Source of the DNA: an uncultured Oscillospiraceae bacterium
GTDB taxonomy: Bacteria; Bacillota_A; Clostridia; Oscillospirales; Oscillospiraceae
NCBI GenBank assembly: GCA_934561335.1
Contig: CAKTGD010000072.1
Coordinates: 1 to 8,417, forward strand
DNA: 8,417 nucleotides
Reading direction: 5' to 3'
In this document: piece by piece, positions 1 to 5,228 of the stretch
Layout: the number at the start of each line of letters is the position of its first letter
How positions within the stretch are numbered: position 1 is the stretch's first letter
Made by a program: the position numbers and the translations under genes
Notes under the pieces: model-generated
Database searches by the model: none
What the model saw: only the letters and a program-made list of their open reading frames with translations
Told to the model about the DNA's origin: nothing

Positions 1-334
1 TGATCACGGCGTAGTCCAGATCGGGCAGCATATTGGGCAGCTGGGCGGCCTCCGCCTCCACGATCTCCACGTTGTAGGGGTTGTCTACGATGTCGTTCTT
101 GGTAGCGGTGATGCCGGCGCCGTCGGCCAGCTTGATGATGCCGTTCTCCTGCAACAGCAGCAGAGCGCGCGCCTCGTTGGTGGTGTCGTTGGGTACGCCG
201 ATCTTGACAGTGGCTTTGGTGTTGCCGCCGTTGTCGGCGTTGGTGTCCTTACCGCCGCAGGCCGTCAGACCCAGCGTCAGAACCAGTGCCAGTGCCAGCG
301 CAGCCAGCTTTACGAAATAGGTGTGCTTTTTCAT
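1..334 (-). CDS. metQ: MetQ/NlpA-family methionine-binding lipoprotein, N-terminal 111 residues (runs off the left edge)
   Basis: This is the substrate-binding lipoprotein of a MetNIQ-type ABC importer, which captures methionine outside the membrane and hands it to the permease. The visible part has a signal peptide: KK at residues 2-3, a hydrophobic stretch at about 8-24, and lipobox L23-T24-A25-C26, so Cys26 should be lipid-anchored. A polar linker (27-41) follows, then the NlpA fold from about 43 (VKIGVPND). The motif NPYNVEIVEAEAAQLP (85-100) followed by DLDYAVI is typical of the family. The ATG at 334 has AAAAGGAG eight bases upstream. The promoter and a long regulated leader lie at 335-770. 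No ATPase or permease gene lies on the upstream side, where a MATE gene sits, so metN and metI, if linked, must be beyond the left edge. Family is confident; methionine specificity rests on family resemblance and the Met-rich leader. Confidence 0.9.
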   Translation of the reverse strand, partial: MKKHTYFVKLAALALALVLTLGLTACGGKDTNADNGGNTKATVKIGVPNDTTNEARALLLLQENGIIKLADGAGITATKNDIVDNPYNVEIVEAEAAQLPNMLPDLDYAVI

Positions 335-352
335 AGTGATATCTCCTTTTTA

Positions 353-484
353 TCAAATAGACGGAAGTTGTATCAACTTCAATGGTGGGATAGCGTACAG
401 TGCGGCGCGCTTACCGGCGGCGCCGGTGGCCTGATCGTGATGCTTTGTGTCCGGCGGACACATTCGTTTGGACATCCGTGTCAC
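353..484 (-). CDS. possible 43-codon ORF between attenuator and metQ (weak)
   Basis: A GTG at 484 has AAAGGAG (501-495) ten bases upstream. The frame stays open for 43 codons and ends at TGA (355-353), directly followed by TAA and the metQ ribosome binding site, which would allow translational coupling. An in-frame ATG at 475 is an alternative start but is 19 bases from the Shine-Dalgarno. The product would be basic, with two Pro-Pro pairs, and resembles nothing I recognise. It overlaps three perfect hairpins (446-462, 413-427, 364-380), so the stretch may instead be a structured untranslated leader, and the open frame may be chance. Confidence 0.25.
   Translation of the reverse strand: MTRMSKRMCPPDTKHHDQATGAAGKRAALYAIPPLKLIQLPSI
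364..462 (-). other. three consecutive triloop hairpins in the metQ 5' leader
   Basis: Three perfect inverted repeats, each with a 3-base loop, lie between the attenuator terminator and metQ. They are TGTGTCC/GGACACA (446-452/456-462), ACCGGC/GCCGGT (413-418/422-427) and GAAGTTG/CAACTTC (364-370/374-380). None is followed by a U-run on the metQ strand, so they are not terminators. They could stabilise the processed metQ message or be parts of an RNA element. Their function is unknown. Confidence 0.6.
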
Positions 485-510
485 TTGGGATCCACTCCTT
501 TCAGCGAAAC

Positions 511-547
511 AAAAAAACAGCGGCAGGCCAATCAGACCTTCCGCTGT
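511..547 (-). terminator. intrinsic terminator of the metQ leader (attenuator)
   Basis: On the minus strand ACAGCGG (547-541) pairs with CCGCTGT (523-517). The stem continues past an A/G mismatch with AGG (539-537)/CCT (527-525), and six further U's follow (516-511). It lies 24 bases after the stop codon of the Met-rich leader ORF and about 180 bases before metQ, with no complete gene of normal size ahead of it. It therefore reads as a conditional terminator inside the leader. Part of its 5' arm (542-533) can also pair with leader bases 604-595. Confidence 0.85.
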
Positions 548-571
548 TCTAGACTGTGCGATGCTCTGCTA

Positions 572-688
572 TCAGCAGGACCTTGTACTGTCCGGGAAAA
601 TCAGTTGACCATTTTGAGCGCAACGAAACATGTACATGCGGCACATGCACATCTCCATGGACATCATCATCACGCTCAGCTTCTTCAT
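572..688 (-). CDS. methionine-rich leader peptide (38 aa), putative ribosome-mediated attenuator of metQ
   Basis: This is a 38-codon ORF at the 5' end of the metQ transcript. Residues 7-20 read MMMSMEMCMCRMYM: eight Met and two Cys in 14 positions. Further Cys are at 23 and 38. AAAGGAG (705-699) lies ten bases before the ATG at 688; a GTG one codon upstream is an alternative start. The stop (574-572) is followed after 24 bases by an intrinsic terminator. Leader peptides of amino-acid attenuators (trp, his, leu, thr) are short and rich in the regulated amino acid. A run of Met codons ahead of a methionine-importer gene fits that model: ribosomes short of Met-tRNA would stall and prevent termination. 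Cys codons may add a second sulfur amino-acid input. The role is inferred. An alternative is a metal-binding Met/Cys micro-protein, but the terminator and the metQ context favour attenuation. Confidence 0.8.
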   Translation of the reverse strand: MKKLSVMMMSMEMCMCRMYMFRCAQNGQLIFPDSTRSC

Positions 689-699
689 CACTGATTTTC
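596..699 (-). promoter_or_regulatory. inverted repeat pairing leader start region with its 3' part (anti-antiterminator candidate)
   Basis: GAAAATCAGT (699-690 on the minus strand, between the Shine-Dalgarno and the start codon) is perfectly complementary over 10 bases to ACTGATTTTC (605-596, leader codons 28-31). Overlapping the same 3' copy, CTGATTTTCC (604-595) can pair with GGAAGGTCTG (542-533), part of the terminator's 5' arm, with seven Watson-Crick pairs, two G-U and one mismatch. Regions 690-699, 595-605, 533-542 and 517-527 thus behave like segments 1, 2, 3 and 4 of a textbook attenuator. The pairing was worked out by eye, without folding energies. Confidence 0.55.
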
Positions 700-705
700 T
701 CCTTT

Positions 706-720
706 CCTCAAGTTTTGAGG
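706..720 (-). other. small hairpin just before the leader-peptide ribosome binding site
   Basis: CCTCAA (720-715) and TTGAGG (711-706) form a 6-bp stem with an AAC loop. It abuts AAAGGAG (705-699), so it may keep the ribosome binding site exposed or protect the 5' end. Its function is not known. Confidence 0.45.
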
Positions 721-741
721 ACATTCGCTTTTGTTGGTGGC

Positions 742-770
742 ATGTTAACCCTTTCACCACCGTTTGTCAA
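742..770 (-). promoter_or_regulatory. promoter of the metQ leader transcript
   Basis: An exact TTGACA -35 box (770-765), a 17-base spacer and TAACAT as -10 (747-742) make a good housekeeping sigma-factor promoter. Transcription should start near 735, leaving about 47 bases before the leader peptide and about 400 bases before metQ. Such a long 5' leader suits attenuation control. The motif GGGTT(G/A)ACA occurs twice, covering both promoter boxes. Confidence 0.8.
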
Positions 771-970
771 CCCTTTTTTGTACATTCTGTCCATTTGCTG
801 CAAAAGAGAAACCGTCATGGCTGCCATTTTCGTACAGTTTCGCCATGGCAGCCATGGCAGCAGGACTTCCCTTTATTGCCTGATATCATCTGGTGTAATT
901 CCACCCAAAAGGGGAGAAAATAACTTGTCGGCACGCTGCGTCCGTTCCGGGCCTGTGCCGGAGGGCGCCC
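771..970. other. 200-bp intergenic stretch between the MATE stop codon and the metQ promoter, with an inverted repeat
   Basis: No gene is supported here. The main feature is a perfect 12-bp inverted repeat, catggctgccat (816-827) against atggcagccatg (845-856), with a 17-base gap. Its right arm lies within a tandem 9-bp repeat, ccatggcag (843-851, 852-860). It has no U-run on either strand, so it is not an obvious terminator. A possible weak 3' stem for the MATE transcript is CGGCAC/GTGCCG (minus strand, within about 960-926), but it lacks a clean U-tract. Confidence 0.5.
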
Positions 971-2284
971 TTAATTCTTCCGTAAAAACCTTCTTAAAAA
1001 CAAAACTGCCATTATGGCACAGATGCACTCCGAGATCACCGGTGCAAACCAGATGGTGCTGCCGCCCACGGCAACGGCCAGCGCCACCAGCGCCGTGGCC
1101 TGAAACAGAAGGCCCCGTCCCACAGAGATGGAGATCGCGGATCTGGGCTGTTCCACCGCCGTCAGGAAGCCGCCCATAAGCACGTTGCTGCCCAGCAGGA
1201 TATAGCACAAGCCGTACCGGCGCAGTGCGTCTGCCGCGCTGCCCAGCAGCTCCGGCTTTTCCGCGCCGAGGAAGATCCCGGCGATCTGGGGCGCGAACAC
1301 CATCACACCGGCAAAGATCACCGCCGTCATGAGACCCACCGCCGTAAAGCCGTAGCGCAGCAGCTTGCGATAGCCCGCCGCGTCCTCCTTGCCGTAGTGG
1401 TAGCTGACCAGCGGCTGGCTGCCCTGCGAGATGCCCAGCATGGTGTTGATGATCAGGGTGTTCACATAGGCGATAATGGTGTAGCACACCAGACCGTCGT
1501 CGCCCAGACACTTGAGGATCACCCGGTTAAAGAGGAAGATCATCACGCCGTTGCACAGCTCCGTCACGCCGTCGGCCACGCCAATGGGCAGCAGCCGCTT
1601 GTAGATGTGCCAATCCATCTTGAACTTCACAAAGTGGAAGGTGTTGTGCCCCCGCAGGAAGTGCCGCAGATAGATAATGCACGTCAGCAGCTGGGAAAGC
1701 CCGGTGGCGAACGCAGCGCCCCAAACACCCCAGTCCAGCACGAAGATGGCCACATAGTCCAGCACGCAGTTGGTCAGGCATCCGGTGATCACCGTCAGAA
1801 TGGCCAGCCGGGGATAGCCGTCCGTCTTGATGAGCACCTCCATGTTATAGGAGACGATGAAGCACAGCGCGAAGGGAGCCAGACCCCTGAGATAGTCGAT
1901 GGTATACTGATAGGTCACGCCCTTGGCGCCCAGCAGCACGGCAAACGGCTCGAGGAAAACGAATACCAGGGCGGTGACGGCCAGGCCGATGCCCATCAGC
2001 AGTACCGTATTCTGGGAAAACAGGCGATTGGCTTTTTCCACCTGCTCCTGCCCCAGATAGATGGCGATGATGGTGCTGGTACCCACGGCAAAGATAACGC
2101 CGATGGAGAACAGCACGTTGGTGAACGGCACCGCCAGATTCACCGCTGCCATGGCGTATTCGCCTACGCCCTTGGCCACCATCAGCCCATCTACAATGGA
2201 GTAGAGGCTGAACACCATCAGCGACGCGACTGTTGCGGCTACGAAATGTAAGAACTGCGATAAAAGACTTCGCTCATTGAGCAT
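971..2284 (-). CDS. MATE-family multidrug/metabolite efflux transporter (437 aa)
   Basis: This is a polytopic membrane antiporter of the MATE family (MepA/DinF-like branch), which exports cationic drugs or metabolites using a Na+ or H+ gradient. The 437-residue length and about 12 hydrophobic segments match the family. The first helices carry the typical LYSIVDGLMVAKGVG (27-41) and the following AAVNLAVPFTNVLFSIG, and a second homologous half begins near residue 230. The ATG at 2284 is preceded by AAAGGA about 12 bases upstream, slightly long but acceptable. A promoter lies at 2371-2343. It is a single-gene unit, divergent from the Na/Pi-cotransporter gene. Its substrate cannot be read from sequence. 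An imperfect operator-like palindrome at its transcription start suggests control by a repressor that is not encoded in this window. Confidence 0.93.
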   Translation of the reverse strand: MLNERSLLSQFLHFVAATVASLMVFSLYSIVDGLMVAKGVGEYAMAAVNLAVPFTNVLFSIGVIFAVGTSTIIAIYLGQEQVEKANRLFSQNTVLLMGIGLAVTALVFVFLEPFAVLLGAKGVTYQYTIDYLRGLAPFALCFIVSYNMEVLIKTDGYPRLAILTVITGCLTNCVLDYVAIFVLDWGVWGAAFATGLSQLLTCIIYLRHFLRGHNTFHFVKFKMDWHIYKRLLPIGVADGVTELCNGVMIFLFNRVILKCLGDDGLVCYTIIAYVNTLIINTMLGISQGSQPLVSYHYGKEDAAGYRKLLRYGFTAVGLMTAVIFAGVMVFAPQIAGIFLGAEKPELLGSAADALRRYGLCYILLGSNVLMGGFLTAVEQPRSAISISVGRGLLFQATALVALAVAVGGSTIWFAPVISECICAIMAVLFLRRFLRKN

Positions 2285-2316
2285 TTTGGATGAAATTCCT
2301 TTCTTTCAAAAAATTT

Positions 2317-2335
2317 TTATACAAATTATGTATAA
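2317..2335. promoter_or_regulatory. operator-like inverted repeat at the MATE promoter
   Basis: TTATACA (2317-2323) and TGTATAA (2329-2335) are perfect 7-bp inverted half-sites with a 5-base spacer. They sit just downstream of the MATE -10 box (2348-2343), over the expected transcription start near 2336. This is where a dimeric repressor (MarR, TetR or GntR type) would block transcription. No such regulator gene is in the window, and the AT-rich sequence raises the risk of a chance match. Confidence 0.45.
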
Positions 2336-2342
2336 TATTTCC

Positions 2343-2371
2343 AGTTTACCAGAGAAAGAGGCCCCTGTCAA
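2343..2371 (-). promoter_or_regulatory. promoter of the MATE gene
   Basis: TTGACA (2371-2366), a 17-base spacer and TAAACT (2348-2343) form a housekeeping-type promoter on the minus strand. It gives a 5' leader of about 50 bases before the ATG at 2284. Confidence 0.75.
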
Positions 2372-2447
2372 TTCGTTCTTCGTTAAGGCGTGTTAAGAAT
2401 TGACCGCGCATCCTGAAGGCAAATGTATGTTCAAAAAATAACAAAGC

Positions 2448-2476
2448 TTGTCAAACCATAAGCTGCCGTGTATACT
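2448..2476 (+). promoter_or_regulatory. promoter of the Na/Pi-cotransporter-phzF-like operon
   Basis: TTGTCA (2448-2453), 17 bases, then TATACT (2471-2476) form a good promoter with an expected start near 2483. Because the start lies downstream of the ATG at 2448, that upstream in-frame ATG cannot be the translation start from this promoter. This supports the ATG at 2532. Confidence 0.75.
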
Positions 2477-2485
2477 GGTAGTAGA

Positions 2486-2509
2486 ATCGATACTTGTATC
2501 GATACTTGT
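2486..2509. promoter_or_regulatory. tandem 12-bp repeat/palindrome at the transcription start of the Na/Pi gene
   Basis: ATCGATACTTGT is repeated exactly head to tail (2486-2497, 2498-2509). The arrangement also makes a palindrome, ATCGATAC (2486-2493) against GTATCGAT (2496-2503). It starts about three bases after the predicted start site, an ideal place for a repressor operator; as RNA it could also form a 5' hairpin. It does not match a regulator site that I know. Confidence 0.5.
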
Positions 2510-2531
2510 GTTATTATGGGAGAGTTTAGGC

Positions 2532-4292
2532 ATGGGAATTGCGGATTTCATTTCGCTGTTGGGCGGCATCGCACTGTTTTTGTACGGTATGTCCGTCATG
2601 GGCGACAACCTGAAAAAGGTTGCCGGCAGCAAGCTGGAGCTGGTGCTCTATAAACTGTCGGGCACGCCGCTGAAAGGTGTGCTGCTGGGCACCGGCGTGA
2701 CCGCTGTGATTCAGTCGTCCTCCGCCACCTCTGTGATGGTGGTGGGCTTTGTCAACTCCGGCATGATGAAGGTGCGTCAGGCCATCGGCGTGATCATGGG
2801 CGCCATTCTCGGCACCAGTGTCACCGGCTGGATTTTGTGCCTCAACAGTCTTTCCGGCGGGCGCGGCTGGGTGGACCTGCTGTCCACCGCCACACTGACG
2901 GGGCTGGTCGCCGTGGCAGGTATTCTGCTGCGTATGATCAAGCGCCGTCCCTCCAGCAAGCATGTGGGCAATATCCTGCTGGGCTTTGCGGTGCTGATGT
3001 ACGGCATGACCGCCATGTCCTCCGCCGTTTCCCCCCTGCGTGAAAGTCAGGCGTTTATTGATATCCTCACCAAGTTTTCCAATCCGCTGCTGGGCATTCT
3101 GGTGGGATTGCTGTTTACCAGCGTTCTGCAAAGCGCCAGCGCCGCCGTGGGTATCCTGCAAGTGCTGGCCGGCACCGGCGCCATCACCTTTCAGATAGCC
3201 CTGCCCATCATCATGGGCATTGCCATCGGTGCGGCCGTGCCTGTGCTGCTCTCGGCGCTGGGCGCCAATATCAGCGGCCGGCGCACCGCCTTTGTCTATC
3301 TGCTCATCGATGTGTTGGGCGCGGCGATCTGGGCGGTGCTGTTTTACGGGGTCAACGCGATCGCGCACTTCACCTTTATGGATACCATCATGACCACGGT
3401 TACCGTGGCGCTGATGAATACCCTGTTCCGCTTTGCCACCGTTCTGGTGCTGATGCCTGCCATACCGCTGCTGGAAAAGCTGGTGGCGTGGCTGGTGCCG
3501 GACAGCAGCGGCAGCCAGCTTTTGGAGCAGCACGATATGGATCTGCTGGAAGAGCGCTTTCTCCAGCACCCGGCGCTGGCCATTGAGCAAAGCCGCCTTG
3601 TCACCGCCTCCATGGCGGAAAAGGCGCGGGACAATCTGCTGCGCGCCATGCACCTGCGTCTTGAGTACAGCGAGCGGGGCTATGAGAAGGTCGATGAGGC
3701 CGAGCAGCTTGTTGACCGTTATGAGGACAAGCTGGGCACCTATCTCATGAAGCTGACGGCCCGCTCCCTTACCCCGGATCAAACGGAGGAGGTGGCCAAG
3801 TACCTCCATACCATTTCCGATTTCGAGCGTATTTCCGACCATGCCTGCAACATTGCGGATGTCTGTCAGGAGATCGATGAAAAGCGGGTAGATTTTTCTC
3901 CCAGCGCCCTCCACGAGCTTGAGGTGCTGGAGAGCGCCGTTACCGAGATCATCAGCACCGCCATCGACGCCTTTGTAGAGGGCAATCTTCAGCTGGCGGC
4001 CCGCGTGGAGCCGCTGGAGGAGATCATCGATGGGCTGTGCGACGAGGTGAAGTCCCACCATGTAGAGCGCCTTCAGCAGGGACTGTGTACCCTGAATCAG
4101 GGCTTTGTGTTCAACGATTTGCTGACCAACTACGAACGTGTGGCCGACCACTGCTCCAACATAGCCGTTGCCATTATCGAGGTGGAGAGCGACAACTTTG
4201 ATACCCATGAGTATCTCAACAGTGTCAAGGCCATGAAGGATGCCTCGTTCGAGCGGTATTACGATGAATACCAGAAGAAATATTCTGTCTGA
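2532..4292 (+). CDS. Na/Pi-cotransporter family protein with C-terminal PhoU-like domain (586 aa)
   Basis: This is a bacterial sodium-dependent phosphate transporter of the NptA/SLC34-like family. The inverted-repeat transport core carries the two signature motifs, QSSS at residues 61-64 and QSAS at 200-203, within some eight or nine hydrophobic segments (about 1-330). A cytosolic helical PhoU-like domain follows (about 355-560), with the paired motifs DFERISDH (430-437) and NYERVADH (533-540) that in PhoU proteins bind metal ions. Such fusions are usual in Firmicutes and probably gate or sense phosphate flux. The ATG at 2532 was chosen because GGGAGAG lies a few bases upstream and the promoter (2448-2476) excludes the earlier in-frame ATG at 2448. 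Phosphate as substrate is a family-level inference. A PhzF-like gene follows after 39 bases with no terminator between. Confidence 0.92.
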   Translation: MGIADFISLLGGIALFLYGMSVMGDNLKKVAGSKLELVLYKLSGTPLKGVLLGTGVTAVIQSSSATSVMVVGFVNSGMMKVRQAIGVIMGAILGTSVTGWILCLNSLSGGRGWVDLLSTATLTGLVAVAGILLRMIKRRPSSKHVGNILLGFAVLMYGMTAMSSAVSPLRESQAFIDILTKFSNPLLGILVGLLFTSVLQSASAAVGILQVLAGTGAITFQIALPIIMGIAIGAAVPVLLSALGANISGRRTAFVYLLIDVLGAAIWAVLFYGVNAIAHFTFMDTIMTTVTVALMNTLFRFATVLVLMPAIPLLEKLVAWLVPDSSGSQLLEQHDMDLLEERFLQHPALAIEQSRLVTASMAEKARDNLLRAMHLRLEYSERGYEKVDEAEQLVDRYEDKLGTYLMKLTARSLTPDQTEEVAKYLHTISDFERISDHACNIADVCQEIDEKRVDFSPSALHELEVLESAVTEIISTAIDAFVEGNLQLAARVEPLEEIIDGLCDEVKSHHVERLQQGLCTLNQGFVFNDLLTNYERVADHCSNIAVAIIEVESDNFDTHEYLNSVKAMKDASFERYYDEYQKKYSV

Positions 4293-4331
4293 CCGTGTGG
4301 AAAAACCTGTATGCAATAAGGAGATGAGCTG

Positions 4332-5189
4332 ATGCGCGCTTATGTCATGGACGCTTTTTCCAAAACCCTTTTTGGCGGCAATCAGGCCGGCGTTGTTCTG
4401 CCGGACCGGGCGCTGAAGGACGGACTCATGCAGCAGATCGCGGCTGAGTTCAAGCATTCCGAAACTGCCTTTGCCGTTGTGAACAGCGATGGAACCGTGA
4501 CGCTGCGGTACTTCACCCCCGCCGGAGAGGTGGATCTGTGCGGCCACGCCACGGTGGCGTCCTTTGCCCTGCTGCGGCAGGAGGGACTGATCGGCGAGGG
4601 AAGTCACATCGCCCACACAAAGGCGGCCGACCTGAATATCGAGGTTTCCGGCGGCGCAGTGTGGATGGATATGGCCCCTCCGCAGCTTCTCCGTAAGCTG
4701 ACGGAGGAGGAATGGCCCGCGCTTTACGCCGCCTACGGCCTGACGGTGGATGACCGCCCGGAGGGGCTGGAACCGTGGATCGTTTCCACCGGCCTTGCCG
4801 ATATCATGATGCCCGTCCGGGACCATGATACCCTGATGCGGGCGGTGCAGAATGAGGCGGCGGTCACGGAGCTGTCCCGCCGCTATGACGTTACCGGCGT
4901 TCACATGTTCTGCCCCGGCGGGGACGCCTGCACCGCGTATTGCAGCAATTATGCCCCGCTGTACGACATTCCGGAGGAGTGCGCCACCGGCACCAGCAAC
5001 GGCGCCCTGACCTATTACCTGTACCGCCACGGCATGGTGCACCCGGCGGAGGAGAACACCTTCCTGCAAGGAGAGCATATGCGCCGTCCCTCGCAGATCC
5101 GCAGCCGCCTCTATCATGAAAACGGTGTGGTCACCGTCCGCATCGGCGGCACGGCCGTCATGAGCATGTCCTGCGACATCAAGATATGA
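4332..5189 (+). CDS. PhzF-family isomerase/epimerase (285 aa)
   Basis: This belongs to the PhzF/DapF-like fold, soluble cytoplasmic isomerases that move a proton without cofactor. The best-known member, PhzF, isomerises trans-2,3-dihydro-3-hydroxyanthranilate, but most homologues have no assigned substrate. The visible family marks are the start (R)AYVMDAFSKTLFGGNQAGVV, the catalytic Glu44 in KHSETAF, FTPAGEVDLCGHAT (61-74), ECATGTSNGAL (216-226) in the second lobe, and QGEHMRRPS (246-254). Length is normal. The ATG at 4332 has AAGGAG eight bases upstream. It follows the Na/Pi transporter with only 39 bases between and no terminator, so the two are probably cotranscribed, although no functional link is obvious. 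No phenazine genes are nearby, so phenazine synthesis should not be assumed. A strong terminator follows its stop codon immediately. Confidence 0.93.
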   Translation: MRAYVMDAFSKTLFGGNQAGVVLPDRALKDGLMQQIAAEFKHSETAFAVVNSDGTVTLRYFTPAGEVDLCGHATVASFALLRQEGLIGEGSHIAHTKAADLNIEVSGGAVWMDMAPPQLLRKLTEEEWPALYAAYGLTVDDRPEGLEPWIVSTGLADIMMPVRDHDTLMRAVQNEAAVTELSRRYDVTGVHMFCPGGDACTAYCSNYAPLYDIPEECATGTSNGALTYYLYRHGMVHPAEENTFLQGEHMRRPSQIRSRLYHENGVVTVRIGGTAVMSMSCDIKI

Positions 5190-5219
5190 AAAAAACTCCG
5201 CCCGCGGGCGGAGTTTTTT
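5189..5219. terminator. bidirectional intrinsic terminator between the convergent phzF-like and EamA genes
   Basis: CTCCGCC (5196-5202) and GGCGGAG (5207-5213) form a perfect GC-rich stem around CGCG. Seven A's lie upstream (5189-5195) and six T's downstream (5214-5219), so it works in both directions. It ends the phzF-like transcript directly at its stop codon, and the permease transcript ten bases after its own. Confidence 0.95.
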
Positions 5220-5228
5220 ACTTATTTC

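Noticed and set aside
335..770. SAM (S-box) riboswitch or T-box upstream of metQ
   Set aside because: Either would be the usual expectation, but on the minus strand I find neither the S-box core (GGCCCxxUGAAxCCxGGCAACC-like) nor the T-box antiterminator motif (UGGNACCGCG). The Met-rich ORF plus terminator explains the leader better. A covariance search would settle it.
1397..2251. 284-codon plus-strand open frame
   Set aside because: Antisense shadow of the MATE gene, rich in His, Gln and Asp, with no family resemblance.
2448..2531. 28-residue N-terminal extension of the Na/Pi transporter
   Set aside because: The upstream ATG coincides with the -35 box of the predicted promoter, so it is not on the transcript; the ATG at 2532 has a proper ribosome binding site and gives the usual N-terminus.
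2526..5117. 863-codon open frame on the minus strand
   Set aside because: It lies antisense to the Na/Pi transporter and phzF-like genes, has no ribosome binding site, and its His/Gln/Gly-rich composition is typical of a shadow frame in GC-rich DNA.
4332..5189. evidence for phenazine biosynthesis
   Set aside because: PhzF-like proteins are widespread outside phenazine pathways, and no other phz gene is present in the window.
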